Assembly (NCBI GenBank): GCA_030065255.1
Contig: JASJCX010000002.1
Coordinates: 1 to 53,463 of the forward strand
DNA: 53,463 nt
Source of the DNA: Calothrix sp. MO_167.B42
GTDB lineage: Bacteria > Cyanobacteriota > Cyanobacteriia > Cyanobacteriales > Nostocaceae
Reading direction: 5' to 3'
Both the position numbers and the translations under genes were made by a program. A model generated the notes under the pieces. The model was not told the DNA's origin and ran no database searches. It worked only from the letters and a program-made list of their open reading frames with translations. This document shows positions 16,318 to 25,018 of the stretch, one piece after another (position 1 is the stretch's first letter; each line of letters begins with the position of its first letter).

Positions 16318-17541
16318 ATGAGAATGGCATTTACGCTCACGTATGAATTTAAACTAAGGCCTACTGCCCAACAAAAAGAAATATTTGAAGAGTGGTTAGA
16401 GACAAACCGCAAAGTCTATAACTATGCTTTAGGTGAACGCAAGGATTGGTTTAAATCCCGTGCATGTGATGTAGATTCATGCTCTATCAAGAGTCAGTAC
16501 ATAATTCCTGCTGATGCTCAACGACCTACATATAATAGTCAAGCCAAATCATTAACTGAGGCTAAAAAACAATATCCATATATCAAGCGGGTTCAATCCC
16601 AAGTATTGCAACAAACGTTAAAACGGGTTGAAACTGCTTTTACTTCGATGTGGGAGCGTAACTTTGGATTTCCCAGGTTTAAAAAGCGTGGAAGAATGCG
16701 GAGTTTTGTTTTTCCTCAGTTCAAAAACAACCCTGTTGTGGGCAACAAGATTAAATTGCCTGTAATTGGTGTGGTTGGATTTAGAAAATCTCGACCAATA
16801 CCAGAAGATGCAAAAGTTAAGCAAGTAAGAATTGTTAAACGTGTTTCTGGTTGGTATGCAATGATAACGTTGCAGTGGGATGTAAATGTACCTCAACCGA
16901 CACCACATGGTAAAGCTTTAGGGGTGGATGTTGGCTTAATCTCAATGGTTGCAACTTCTAACGGTCTTTTAATCAAGCGCCCAAGGTTTTTTATTAATGC
17001 TGAACGCAAGCTGAGATTGCTGCAACAGCGTGTTAGTAGAAAGCGTAAAGGCTCGAACAATTGGTTAAAAGCACTCCAGAAGGTTGCAAAACTTCATGAG
17101 TACGTGGCTAATTGTCGCAAGGACTGGCATAGAAAACTTTCCCATCAGCTATGTGATGGCGTAGGTATGGTATTTGCAGAAGATTTAAATTTAGTTGGAT
17201 TATCCCGTGGGATGTTAGGTAAACATTGCCTTGACGCGGGATTTGGTCAATTTTTTAACATCCTTGAGCAAATTTGTTTTAAGCGTGGTGTCTATTTTCA
17301 GAAAGTGGATGCGCGAAAAACAAGCCAAATATGCCCCAATTGCCAACACGAAACGGGTAAGAAGACATTAGCCGAACGTGTTCACAAGTGCGACAATTGC
17401 GGCTATACAACCGATAGAGACATAGCCGCGTCTCAAGTAGTTTTGATTAGAGGAATTGCAGCCGTAGGACATACGGTCAAGATGCTTTCTGAGGGCAAAA
17501 CCGTTGGGTTCCCTATGATGAAAGAATCTCAGTGTCTTTAG
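16318..17541 (+). CDS. tnpB: TnpB-family RNA-guided nuclease, IS200/IS605-type
   Basis: 407 residues from the ATG at 16318 (another ATG at 16324). N-terminal helical region begins FTLTYEFKLRPTAQQKEIFE. The RuvC triad is complete: Asp204 in GVDVGLI, Glu288 in VFAEDLNLVGLS and Asp368 in TDRDIAASQ. A zinc finger CPNC ... CDNC sits between the last two. It is thus potentially an active guide-RNA nuclease. There is no tnpA tyrosine transposase nearby, so it is a solo element. The guide-RNA scaffold would be expected at the 3' end of the gene and just beyond 17541. Upstream, 16280-16316 (CCCCGACTTGAAG ... CTGCGAACCC) resembles a deleted form of the palindrome family seen elsewhere in the window. 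It separates the two DUF5132-type genes. Confidence 0.9.
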   Translation: MRMAFTLTYEFKLRPTAQQKEIFEEWLETNRKVYNYALGERKDWFKSRACDVDSCSIKSQYIIPADAQRPTYNSQAKSLTEAKKQYPYIKRVQSQVLQQTLKRVETAFTSMWERNFGFPRFKKRGRMRSFVFPQFKNNPVVGNKIKLPVIGVVGFRKSRPIPEDAKVKQVRIVKRVSGWYAMITLQWDVNVPQPTPHGKALGVDVGLISMVATSNGLLIKRPRFFINAERKLRLLQQRVSRKRKGSNNWLKALQKVAKLHEYVANCRKDWHRKLSHQLCDGVGMVFAEDLNLVGLSRGMLGKHCLDAGFGQFFNILEQICFKRGVYFQKVDARKTSQICPNCQHETGKKTLAERVHKCDNCGYTTDRDIAASQVVLIRGIAAVGHTVKMLSEGKTVGFPMMKESQCL

Positions 17542-17576
17542 ACCTGAGAGTGTCAACTCCCCTGTTTCTTCTCTCT

Positions 17577-17879
17577 TCATGACTTTTGAGTACCACAGAG
17601 CGGTTGGCTAGCGATCGCTGCTTGTTGCCACATCTGAATTAGCCCAATTGTTGAAGGGTTAACTGGCAACGAGCTACTTTCTCGATTGAGAGATAAACTA
17701 TTCTTAATCGCTGCCTTCAGAAAAGGTTTGCCTAATTTCGTCACCACAGGGACAAGAACAGAAGTAACTGCGATCGCGCTTAATCCTGCTAAGGCAACAG
17801 GATTACTCCCATGACCATCTTCGATAATTTCTTTCAAATGAAGTGAAAGTACAGATCTATCCCAATGAATCAATGACAT
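17577..17879 (-). CDS. DUF5132-like small membrane protein, divergent copy
   Basis: 100 residues from the ATG at 17879, which has a GAGGAAG ribosome site 6-8 bp upstream. The membrane segment is ALAGLSAIAVTSVLVPVVTKLG, followed by KPFLKAAIKNSLSL, which aligns with KPLAKAAIKGGVSL of the protein at 15724. It lacks the Glu/Ala helix and instead has a polar tail ending LCGTQKS. It converges on the TnpB gene, with only 35 bp between their stops, so the element may have been inserted at the 3' end and changed this tail. Function unknown; a metal-pump accessory role is inferred from the neighbours. Confidence 0.68.
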   Translation of the reverse strand: MSLIHWDRSVLSLHLKEIIEDGHGSNPVALAGLSAIAVTSVLVPVVTKLGKPFLKAAIKNSLSLNRESSSLPVNPSTIGLIQMWQQAAIASQPLCGTQKS

Positions 17880-18298
17880 AATTTTCTTCCTCAAGAGCGA
17901 TCAAGATTAATACTTAGAGCAGCATGAAAATAAAATGAGGGTTAAGTTATTTTTGTCCATTAAGAAAAAATTAACAGTAACTTTCCTGACTATTTAGGAA
18001 ATATTGGCTTTAGCTTATGGGAATAAATTTTATTTAAGCCATAGAGTAATCTTAGTCACACTTACTAATCCAACTTACATTTTATCCCAAATAAGCTGAT
18101 TTTGGGACTGTTCGAGCAAACATTAATTAGTTGAATCCCGTTATGATTTTTAAAATTGGTGAAAATAAATCTCAACTAATTTGGGTTCAACTCTTATAGA
18201 AATACGGGTAGTGATGCATAGTAATGATTTATTGTCTTAGGGAGGCATTGATGTATTACTGTTGACATTTTATTTTGCACTTGGGCTGTCAGCACCCC

Positions 18299-18349
18299 AG
18301 CCAGGGATTTAAATCCCTGGCTAATAACTAAAGTCCTCTTAAGAGGACT
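18299..18349. repeat. two perfect palindromes side by side
   Basis: AGCCAGGGATTT-AAATCCCTGGCT (18299-18322, 12-bp arms) is followed 9 bp later by AGTCCTCTT-AAGAGGACT (18332-18349, 9-bp arms). Element B2 begins two bases after the second. The style matches the hairpins at 18575-18755 and 24772-24883. Confidence 0.8.
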
Positions 18350-18351
18350 AA

Positions 18352-18477
18352 TATCATGTCCGGGGGCATACACATAGTATGTCATTGCGAGTGGAACGAA
18401 GTGAAACGACGCAATCACAGGGTCTTTGGGATTGCTTTCCTTCGGTCGTAATGACGGTTATTTAAACGGACATGATA
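18352..18477. mobile_element. MITE-like element B, copy 2
   Basis: 126 bp, ends TATCATGTCCG and CGGACATGATA, flanked by TAA at 18349-18351 and 18478-18480. It is nearly identical to the copy nested in element A at 5320 (shared GTGGAACGAAGTGAAACGAC and GACGGTTATTTAAACGGAC blocks). Non-coding. Confidence 0.87.
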
Positions 18478-18574
18478 TAATACCAATTTTGTATGAGGTT
18501 GCACTATATTTCAGTCAAGCAATACTGTCCTAATCAAGATGGCTACGGCTATAAATCCCAACTCTTATAGCCGA

Positions 18575-18755
18575 AGTCGTCTAAAGACGACTAGACAGGC
18601 ATTCTAGTCTACTTAAGTAGACGCATGTTTATTAGCCTGGAAATTTATTTCAAGGTGGGAATGTGGGCTAAACGAGATTGCTGCAAGTTATTAGTTTCAT
18701 TGGACTTAAGCTGTTAGCCTGTGAACTTAAGTTCACAGGTGGGATATGGGCAAGA
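18575..18755. repeat. cluster of hairpins with different stems
   Basis: Four hairpins in 165 bp: AGTCGTCT-AA-AGACGACT (18575-18592), GTCTACTT-AAGTAGAC (18607-18622), CCTGGAAAT-TT-ATTTCAAGG (18636-18655) and CTGTGAACTT-AAGTTCACAG (18719-18738). The stretch from the third hairpin to CGAGATTGCTGCAAGTTAT recurs at about 24853-24920. Stems differ in sequence but keep self-complementarity. Confidence 0.75.
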
Positions 18756-19254
18756 TATGAGTCTCGGCATTGCTGAATCATAGGATGATTTCACCCAATT
18801 ATTAACGATTTTTCAATGGTTTCAAACAGTAATTTATCCCGCATTTATGCAACGCCTTTGTCTCGACTAGTTTTTACCTCAATCTGCTTCACATTAACTC
18901 AGGTTTAATATTATTTTTTTAGCAAATGATATGTTCTCTGGGGGAAATGGGTACTATAGGCTTACTCTCGCAGTACCTAAGAAGTATCTATAGTTATCTA
19001 GAGAATAAAAGCCAAAACATTTTGTACAATTTCCAGGTAAATCTATCCTATGGCAACATTATTATTTCTAAGCTATAAATTTAATCATTCATATTCAATC
19101 ATTTATACAGGTGATTTTTGAATAGTTAAGTTTACTAAGTTGGTTAAATTTTTAGCCATTTAATTAATTTGTTTACCGAAGTTAATTAGCCTGTATATAA
19201 GCATAATTATAACTATATCAGGTTAAATTAAACATACGAACAAAGTTAAAAATT

Positions 19255-19287
19255 AGATCCCCGATTTTTTAGAAAAGTCAAGGATCT
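19255..19287. repeat. CCCCGAC palindrome, copy R3
   Basis: AGATCCCCGATTTTTT faces GAAAAGTCAAGGATCT, an imperfect stem about 85 bp upstream of hpsA. The 18-bp direct repeat AGGTTAAATTAAACATAC flanks it at about 19220 and 19298. Confidence 0.72.
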
Positions 19288-19370
19288 GGGCCTCTCCAGG
19301 TTAAATTAAACATACACAAATATTTGATTAATTCACAAGTATAAGTTATCTAGGCAACAGGAAATTACCC

Positions 19371-22300
19371 ATGTCTAAGAATCGCCAGTTTATTAAACAA
19401 GTTAAAAAAATATACCAAAATATTAGCCAATATCCCGACAACATTAAAGAACGAAGAAACTGGTTATTAAAAACTTTTTTAGTTGCAAATAAACGGGAAG
19501 AATGGGTTAATTCTGGCTTTGTTTTGCCGACAATATCATTTGTATCTTTAGTATTGGTATTGTTAACCACAGCGATTTTATTTAGGTCTTTAGAACGTTC
19601 TAAAAATGCTAGTAATGTTCGGGTTAATGAAGCTGTACTTAACGCTGCGACACCAGCCATTGACAGAGCAAAAGCAAAATTAAATAAATTATTTTCAGAT
19701 GCAAGATTACCAAGGGCGACACCTACCGATATAGCATTGGCAAATCATTTTAATACGTATATTAATGAATATTCATTTGGTGATGAAAAACAACTGAAAT
19801 TAACTCACTCTGGTGAGGATGATTTACGTTCTGCGTGGATGTACCCAGTAGACACTGACAATAATGGAAAGTATGATACCTATACATTGTACGGAATTTA
19901 CTTTAAGAATCCTCCAGTAACTAATGGTGCATATACCCGTTCTCGCAACCCCCTAGAAGCAAGAACCATACCCATGATGGGTGGTAATATTGGCGGCAGT
20001 TGTGAAAATGCAATTGGTACAAGTGCGACTCTCGTAGGTGACTCTGGCTGGTTTAAGGTTGGCAGTAAGCTGAAGAAAAGCTTCTTTACTTATACTACGA
20101 ATGTTCCCATTACTAATCCACCTAATAGTAATTATGAAGCATATCAAGGTAATCAAGGCTTCTCAGCATTAGAGTATCAACAAGAACGGGTACAACTTCC
20201 CCTGGTAAATAATGCTGTTGTTTATGAAGATGATTTAGCAATCAGCCCTGGTGCTACTTTCAACCTCAATGGACGAATTATTACCAATAGTAATTTTCTT
20301 ACTGGTAGTGCTTGGAGTACTGTCAGCCTTTATCAAATTAGCAGTCCATCTTCCTGTTTCTATGAAGCTGATAATGGCAAAATTATTGTGGGTGGAAATG
20401 TAGTTAAAGGTGAGTTTATTGGTAACTTATCAAATGCAACCCGTGTGCATTTATTTCAAAATGGGGCAACACCTCTTAGAGGTAACTCATATGAAATCAA
20501 CAATGATGTATCCGTTACCCAGAATTCAACAGTTGTCGCATATAACGGTTTAGCTTATGCCAAGCGAATTAATCTCTTAGTTGATGCTCAAATGGCTAAG
20601 GCAATAACTGGGGATCCAACAGAAGTAAAACAAGGTATTACTGACAAGCAAACGAAACAAGGTTTAGCGTCACCGTCAACCTATACCCAAACCTCTTCAA
20701 TTCGCCGCACACAATTAGAATATTACTTTAAGCGACGCACCAGACGTGTACCTTATGCAGAGGTTGCTTTCGCTGATACTGAGACAGATAGTGTAGGAAC
20801 CTACACAACTGGTAATGTCCTAGGGACAACTACTGGTGATACCCTACGTCCTCCTAATGAGTGGATTTATCCTTTTGACCCTAATAATGGTACAACTGCT
20901 ACTGGTTATGCAGAACTAACTTTAAAAGAAAATGGTGCTAATAAGTTGCGACCTAGTGCAACCGAACCGGACCGTCTGGTAACAGATAACCAAGGTAATG
21001 AACAATATGTAGGCGATCGCATTGCACTTGGAAATAACCTACCTGAATTGTGGTGGAATGGTACTAGATTTGTTGGTTCGGCGGAGGAAGACACCCAAGA
21101 CATTACAGGACGTTTTTGGGATGACCCCGATAATACTAATGCTGATAATATCCGAACCCGCCGTACCCAGGTGCAACAGTTACCTGATTTGGGTGAAATA
21201 GGAAGGAATGGTGAGTGGGAACTAGCAGCTGCAGAAAAGCCTGATACTCCACAGGATGCTGTAGGTGGTTTACGGGTAGTGACTGGTGCTGGAATTTACT
21301 TACCAGACTCTGCCACCCATTCAACTGCTGATTTTTCTCCTTATACTACCACTGAAGTTTGGTCTGATTTACAGCCAGCAAAATATGATTCAGTTCCTGC
21401 TGATGTCCAGCCTTTTAAAGAATATTACGGTTTGGATATTACCTATAAAGTACCCCAACCTTCTACAGGTACTGCAGCTACTGAAGATCCATACTTAAAA
21501 ATGCGGGCTACGGCAGTTTATCACTACGAAAGTGCTAGTTATAGCCAGACAGACCCCACGCCCATAGCTTGTGTCAGTAGCTATTATGACCCCACTAACA
21601 GTACTACAGCTAAGAATTTAACAGCACTCCCAGCTTGGAGTTCAGATGCTAACAGTTCAAATGCTAATGGAAAATCCAATAACGGTATAGCTTACCCTGC
21701 TCCTTCGGCAACTGTGAGTACTTATCGGGCATTACTAGATTACCAAGCAACACTAACATACAATGGACGACTGGTAAATGAACCACTGAAAGAGGCTTTG
21801 GATAAATCGGATGCAGGCGAAACTCTTCTGCTTGCAGACCATTCTGCCATTGATTCTGCCCTTTGCGCAATTGACATTATGGCTGGTGCAACTCCTAATA
21901 ATTCCGTTGTGCCTCACGGTGCGATTTACGAAACTGCCTTTTTAGATCCAAGACAGGTTAAAGCCATAGATGTGACTAAATTCAGTGGCGATTATGACCT
22001 CCCGAAAAAAGATAGAGAACCCCTGGAGATTCGTTCCACCGTATTAGACCTACAAATTTTACGAACAACAACAATTGGAACGCCAACCCTAGCAGTTAAC
22101 CAAGAATATCTACTACCAAATAGCGGTATTATCTATGCTACCCGTGATGATGCACTGGCAGATCAAAGTGCAGGAACCACAGAGGCAGCCAAGCTCGAAA
22201 GCCCTGTAGATTATAAGCTTGATCCGGATCGTCGTCCCAATGCCATTATGCTGATTAACGGCGAAAAATTATGGCGGGTAGAAAGTTATCGAGATGTGGA

Positions 22301-23894
22301 GAAAGGGCTGATTTTAGCTTCCAACTTACCTGTATATATCAAGGGCAACTTTAATTTACATCAGAGTACTACTGGCGGAGTAACTAGCGCAGTAGAGGAA
22401 TTTGACGCGACAGTTGCAGATGATTGGGGTAATTTCTATGATCGCTCTACACTAAATACCCAATTTGCTTGTCGTGCAGGGGATCCGAGACTAGGCACCA
22501 GCTGTAACGTTGGTGATGAATGGCGATCTGCGGCTGTGTTAGGGGATGCTGTTACCTTACTTTCTGATAACTTTAGATTTGGCTTCCGTAATGAGGGAGA
22601 TTATGACTATAAACTCGATCCATCAACCCTTCCAGCAGGGTTAGAAACTTATTTCTCTGAGTTTAATAGCTTTGTACCTACATTTGCATGGTATGACGAC
22701 GACAGTTTCCCCAAAGACTTAGACACCACTACTGATGGTTTTCAAGGCAGTTCCTATCTCAACAACTTTGTCACACCAATCATGAGATGGCAGCAAGCTA
22801 GGGACTATGCATATGAAATTTGTCCCCAAACAAATGTCTCTTTATGTAGCGATCCTAAAATGTGGATCATGACCAACACCAACACAGACCCAGCAACCTA
22901 TGCAGGTCAAGGTCAGAGTTCATGGAATAACGGAGGACGAAATATTGAAGGAACGAACGCAAACGCCATCAAAACAGGAACAGTGGGTACTCCACCTAGT
23001 ACCAATTGGGACAATCCTAATTATCCCAGGAGAATTGCTTTTAAACGGGATATGACTACTGGTGATCTAGTTAGCCCCCTACAAGTTTATGGAGTAACGA
23101 GTGGCAATCCAAAAAGAATAGAGGCATTTCCATTTCCATTACAAACAGGTAATATGCCGCAGTTAGCAACAGATGCTAGTAATGACCCTATTTTCATACC
23201 TTGGATGGAAGTTAATACTAGTACTGGAAACTGGGAAAAACCTATCTTACAAATTGATAGACCCTTGGATGTTCCTCCCGTTTTAGATGGAACCGTTCAA
23301 AAAATTACCAAAGATAACGCAGGAGGCAAACACAAGTATTGGTTACAGGTAGCAAACGACCACACCGTCGATGATAGTAGCGGACTTACGTGGGATCCTT
23401 CCATCGTTAATTTAATAATAGCTGCTGGAGATACCCCCGCCCATCCTGGAGAGGATAATGGTGGTTTACAAAACTTTGTCCGGTTTATCGAAAATTGGGA
23501 AGTCACTTCCACACCAATACAAACAAAAATTACCGGCTCGTTTATGCAAATTGGTCGTAGTAAATACGCTACTGCACCTTATGAAGTTAGTCCCACCAGT
23601 AACTTCTATCCCATAGATACTGCTCGTGGTAAAGCACCTTACTTTAAGCCTCCAGGAAGATTATGGGGGTATGATGTTGCATTGCTTTCCCAATCACCAG
23701 ATTACTTTGCCCAAAAGTTGGTGAGAATACCGGATGATGAACCGGATGAGTATTTCCGGGAAGTTGGGCGTGATGACACTTGGGTAGAAACCTTGTTGTG
23801 CGCTAAAAATTTCGATGGCGATGACAATGCCGGTAATGATACTTTTGCAATTAATAATGAGAAGCAACGCCCTGATAGCTGTCAAGATCCCTAG
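19371..23894 (+). CDS. hpsA: hormogonium polysaccharide biosynthesis/secretion protein HpsA
   Basis: 1507 residues. A basic N-terminus is followed by a pseudopilin-like hydrophobic helix SGFVLPTISFVSLVLVLL (48-65). Then come ERSKNASNVRVNEAVLNAAT, PAIDRAKAKLNKLF and a very long Asn/Thr/Asp-rich extracellular region. This is the HpsA pattern of filamentous cyanobacteria, needed for polysaccharide secretion during gliding of hormogonia. The helix keeps the GF cleavage-type junction but has Thr where prepilins have Glu at +5. The late region carries scattered cysteines (for example RAGDPRLGTSCNVG) that may form disulfides. It is first in a run with three small pseudopilin genes. Confidence 0.9.
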   Translation: MSKNRQFIKQVKKIYQNISQYPDNIKERRNWLLKTFLVANKREEWVNSGFVLPTISFVSLVLVLLTTAILFRSLERSKNASNVRVNEAVLNAATPAIDRAKAKLNKLFSDARLPRATPTDIALANHFNTYINEYSFGDEKQLKLTHSGEDDLRSAWMYPVDTDNNGKYDTYTLYGIYFKNPPVTNGAYTRSRNPLEARTIPMMGGNIGGSCENAIGTSATLVGDSGWFKVGSKLKKSFFTYTTNVPITNPPNSNYEAYQGNQGFSALEYQQERVQLPLVNNAVVYEDDLAISPGATFNLNGRIITNSNFLTGSAWSTVSLYQISSPSSCFYEADNGKIIVGGNVVKGEFIGNLSNATRVHLFQNGATPLRGNSYEINNDVSVTQNSTVVAYNGLAYAKRINLLVDAQMAKAITGDPTEVKQGITDKQTKQGLASPSTYTQTSSIRRTQLEYYFKRRTRRVPYAEVAFADTETDSVGTYTTGNVLGTTTGDTLRPPNEWIYPFDPNNGTTATGYAELTLKENGANKLRPSATEPDRLVTDNQGNEQYVGDRIALGNNLPELWWNGTRFVGSAEEDTQDITGRFWDDPDNTNADNIRTRRTQVQQLPDLGEIGRNGEWELAAAEKPDTPQDAVGGLRVVTGAGIYLPDSATHSTADFSPYTTTEVWSDLQPAKYDSVPADVQPFKEYYGLDITYKVPQPSTGTAATEDPYLKMRATAVYHYESASYSQTDPTPIACVSSYYDPTNSTTAKNLTALPAWSSDANSSNANGKSNNGIAYPAPSATVSTYRALLDYQATLTYNGRLVNEPLKEALDKSDAGETLLLADHSAIDSALCAIDIMAGATPNNSVVPHGAIYETAFLDPRQVKAIDVTKFSGDYDLPKKDREPLEIRSTVLDLQILRTTTIGTPTLAVNQEYLLPNSGIIYATRDDALADQSAGTTEAAKLESPVDYKLDPDRRPNAIMLINGEKLWRVESYRDVEKGLILASNLPVYIKGNFNLHQSTTGGVTSAVEEFDATVADDWGNFYDRSTLNTQFACRAGDPRLGTSCNVGDEWRSAAVLGDAVTLLSDNFRFGFRNEGDYDYKLDPSTLPAGLETYFSEFNSFVPTFAWYDDDSFPKDLDTTTDGFQGSSYLNNFVTPIMRWQQARDYAYEICPQTNVSLCSDPKMWIMTNTNTDPATYAGQGQSSWNNGGRNIEGTNANAIKTGTVGTPPSTNWDNPNYPRRIAFKRDMTTGDLVSPLQVYGVTSGNPKRIEAFPFPLQTGNMPQLATDASNDPIFIPWMEVNTSTGNWEKPILQIDRPLDVPPVLDGTVQKITKDNAGGKHKYWLQVANDHTVDDSSGLTWDPSIVNLIIAAGDTPAHPGEDNGGLQNFVRFIENWEVTSTPIQTKITGSFMQIGRSKYATAPYEVSPTSNFYPIDTARGKAPYFKPPGRLWGYDVALLSQSPDYFAQKLVRIPDDEPDEYFREVGRDDTWVETLLCAKNFDGDDNAGNDTFAINNEKQRPDSCQDP

Positions 23895-23918
23895 GAAATC
23901 AGGTGGGCATGCCTGTTT

Positions 23919-23951
23919 AGATCCCCGACTTCTTAAAGAAGTCGGGGATCT
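23919..23951. repeat. CCCCGAC palindrome, copy R4 (perfect)
   Basis: AGATCCCCGACTTCTT and AAGAAGTCGGGGATCT are perfect 16-bp arms around one base, between hpsA and hpsB. It is followed by GCAACCC, close to the flank of R2 (TGTGAACCC). It could attenuate or punctuate the hps transcript. Confidence 0.85.
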
Positions 23952-24007
23952 GCAACCCATCACATTGCCCATGCTACAAGCTACTGTAATAGTCAAAAAC
24001 CAGAATC

Positions 24008-24652
24008 ATGAATTTCAAACCGTATAAAATATTATCCAAATCTGGAGAATCAGGATTTACAATTATTGAATCCTTGATTGCCATGGTGGTTGTTTCTGTT
24101 TTGATGGTGGCAGTTGCTCCGGTAGTTGTTTTCTCTGCCGCAACTCGCGTACAATCCAAAAGGGTTGAATTAGCCACCCAAGCCGCGAAAACATATATAG
24201 AAGGTGTAAGAGCAGGGGCTATTGGTGCTCCTGCAACTGGTAGTGGTGTGCCCACAGTAGGAAGTTTAACCTGTAATGCTAATGCATACTGTACTGTTCC
24301 TGCGACTCCTGCCGACAATTTATACTGCATAGATGGAGATGGTGGTGGTTGCACCTTGGATAGTAATAAAGACTTTATTGTTCAGGCATTTCGTAGTAAT
24401 CCTGATGCCACTGCTGGTGCCGCTGCTGGTTATTTTTTAGAAGTGCGAGTTTATCGAGCTGATGGCTTTCAAAATGACGGAGCTTTAACACAAGCATCCA
24501 AGCAATCCACTATAAGTGGGGGGTTAGGGGGTAGGAAGGCTCCTTTGGTGAAAATAAATACGGAAATCACCAGCGAAAGTAATTCGTTTAATGATTTATG
24601 CAATCGATTGAAAGATGTAAGCAATGCATCTTCTAATAGCAGTTGTACTTAA
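24008..24652 (+). CDS. hpsB: hormogonium polysaccharide secretion pseudopilin HpsB
   Basis: 214 residues. The prepilin site is ESG-FTIIESLIAMVVVSVLM, with Glu at +5 after Gly16, so it is processed by prepilin peptidase and assembled with the type IV pilus or a pseudopilus. The mature part is Gly/Ala-rich with paired cysteines (LTCNANAYC, LYCIDGDGGGC, and a final SSNSSCT). Position directly after hpsA and the N-terminal pattern support HpsB. Confidence 0.83.
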   Translation: MNFKPYKILSKSGESGFTIIESLIAMVVVSVLMVAVAPVVVFSAATRVQSKRVELATQAAKTYIEGVRAGAIGAPATGSGVPTVGSLTCNANAYCTVPATPADNLYCIDGDGGGCTLDSNKDFIVQAFRSNPDATAGAAAGYFLEVRVYRADGFQNDGALTQASKQSTISGGLGGRKAPLVKINTEITSESNSFNDLCNRLKDVSNASSNSSCT

Positions 24653-24771
24653 ATTAGTATTTAGTTCCCATCTTGTCAACTAATTTACATATTAATTGAG
24701 TATAAAAAAATTAGATCCCTCACATTAGATCCCTCATAACTTGCACCATTCAAGAGCTAGCCCAGATGTCC

Positions 24772-24883
24772 GCCTAGGATTAAAATCCCAGGCTCAAATA
24801 CCAAGTCTGATAAATCAGACTGGGTAAGGTTTGCAGTGCGTTTTAACGTACTTGGTTTATTAGCTTTGAAATTTATTTCAAGG
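24772..24883. repeat. second cluster of hairpins between hpsB and hpsC
   Basis: GCCTAGGATT..AATCCCAGGC (24772-24793), AGTCTGA-TAAA-TCAGACT (24804-24821), AGTGCGTT..AACGTACT (24835-24852) and CTTTGAAATTTATTTCAAGG (24864-24883). The last one, with the following GTGGGGATGTGGGC and CGAGATTGCTGCAAGTTAT, matches the cluster at 18636-18692, showing a shared repeat unit. Confidence 0.72.
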
Positions 24884-24921
24884 TGGGGATGTGGGCAATC
24901 ACGAGATTGCTGCAAGTTATC

Positions 24922-24954
24922 AGATCCCCGACTTCTGGAAGAAGTCAGGGATCT
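24922..24954. repeat. CCCCGAC palindrome, copy R5
   Basis: AGATCCCCGACTTCT and AGAAGTCAGGGATCT form 15-bp arms with one mismatch. It lies 65 bp upstream of hpsC, directly after the second hairpin cluster. Confidence 0.83.
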
Positions 24955-25018
24955 CAGAGGAATAAATCTCACAATTCTAAATAAGTGTATAAATTGTTTT
25001 TTATCAAGAATAAATAAA

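Larger units (their letters stand above)
17880..19370. other. 1.5-kb gene-free region with palindromes and a MITE
   Basis: No credible coding sequence. The reading frame crossing 18194-18418 on the minus strand is an artefact of element B. The region holds two palindromes next to element B2 (18299-18349), element B2, a cluster of hairpins at 18575-18755, and an 18-bp direct repeat AGGTTAAATTAAACATAC at about 19220 and 19298 that brackets palindrome R3. The last few hundred bases should contain the hpsA promoter. Confidence 0.6.

Noticed and set aside
18299-18755. Possible CRISPR array
   Set aside because: The repeated features are palindromes with differing stems and irregular spacing, with no constant direct repeat and no cas genes.
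23919-23951. Palindrome R4 as a plain intrinsic terminator of hpsA
   Set aside because: The stem is ideal but no T-run follows, and the same palindrome lies in several other spacers and within operons, so a repeat family is the better description.
24836-25018. Upstream extension of hpsC
   Set aside because: The extra 61 codons come from hairpin DNA and palindrome R5; the pseudopilin leader fits the ATG at 25019.
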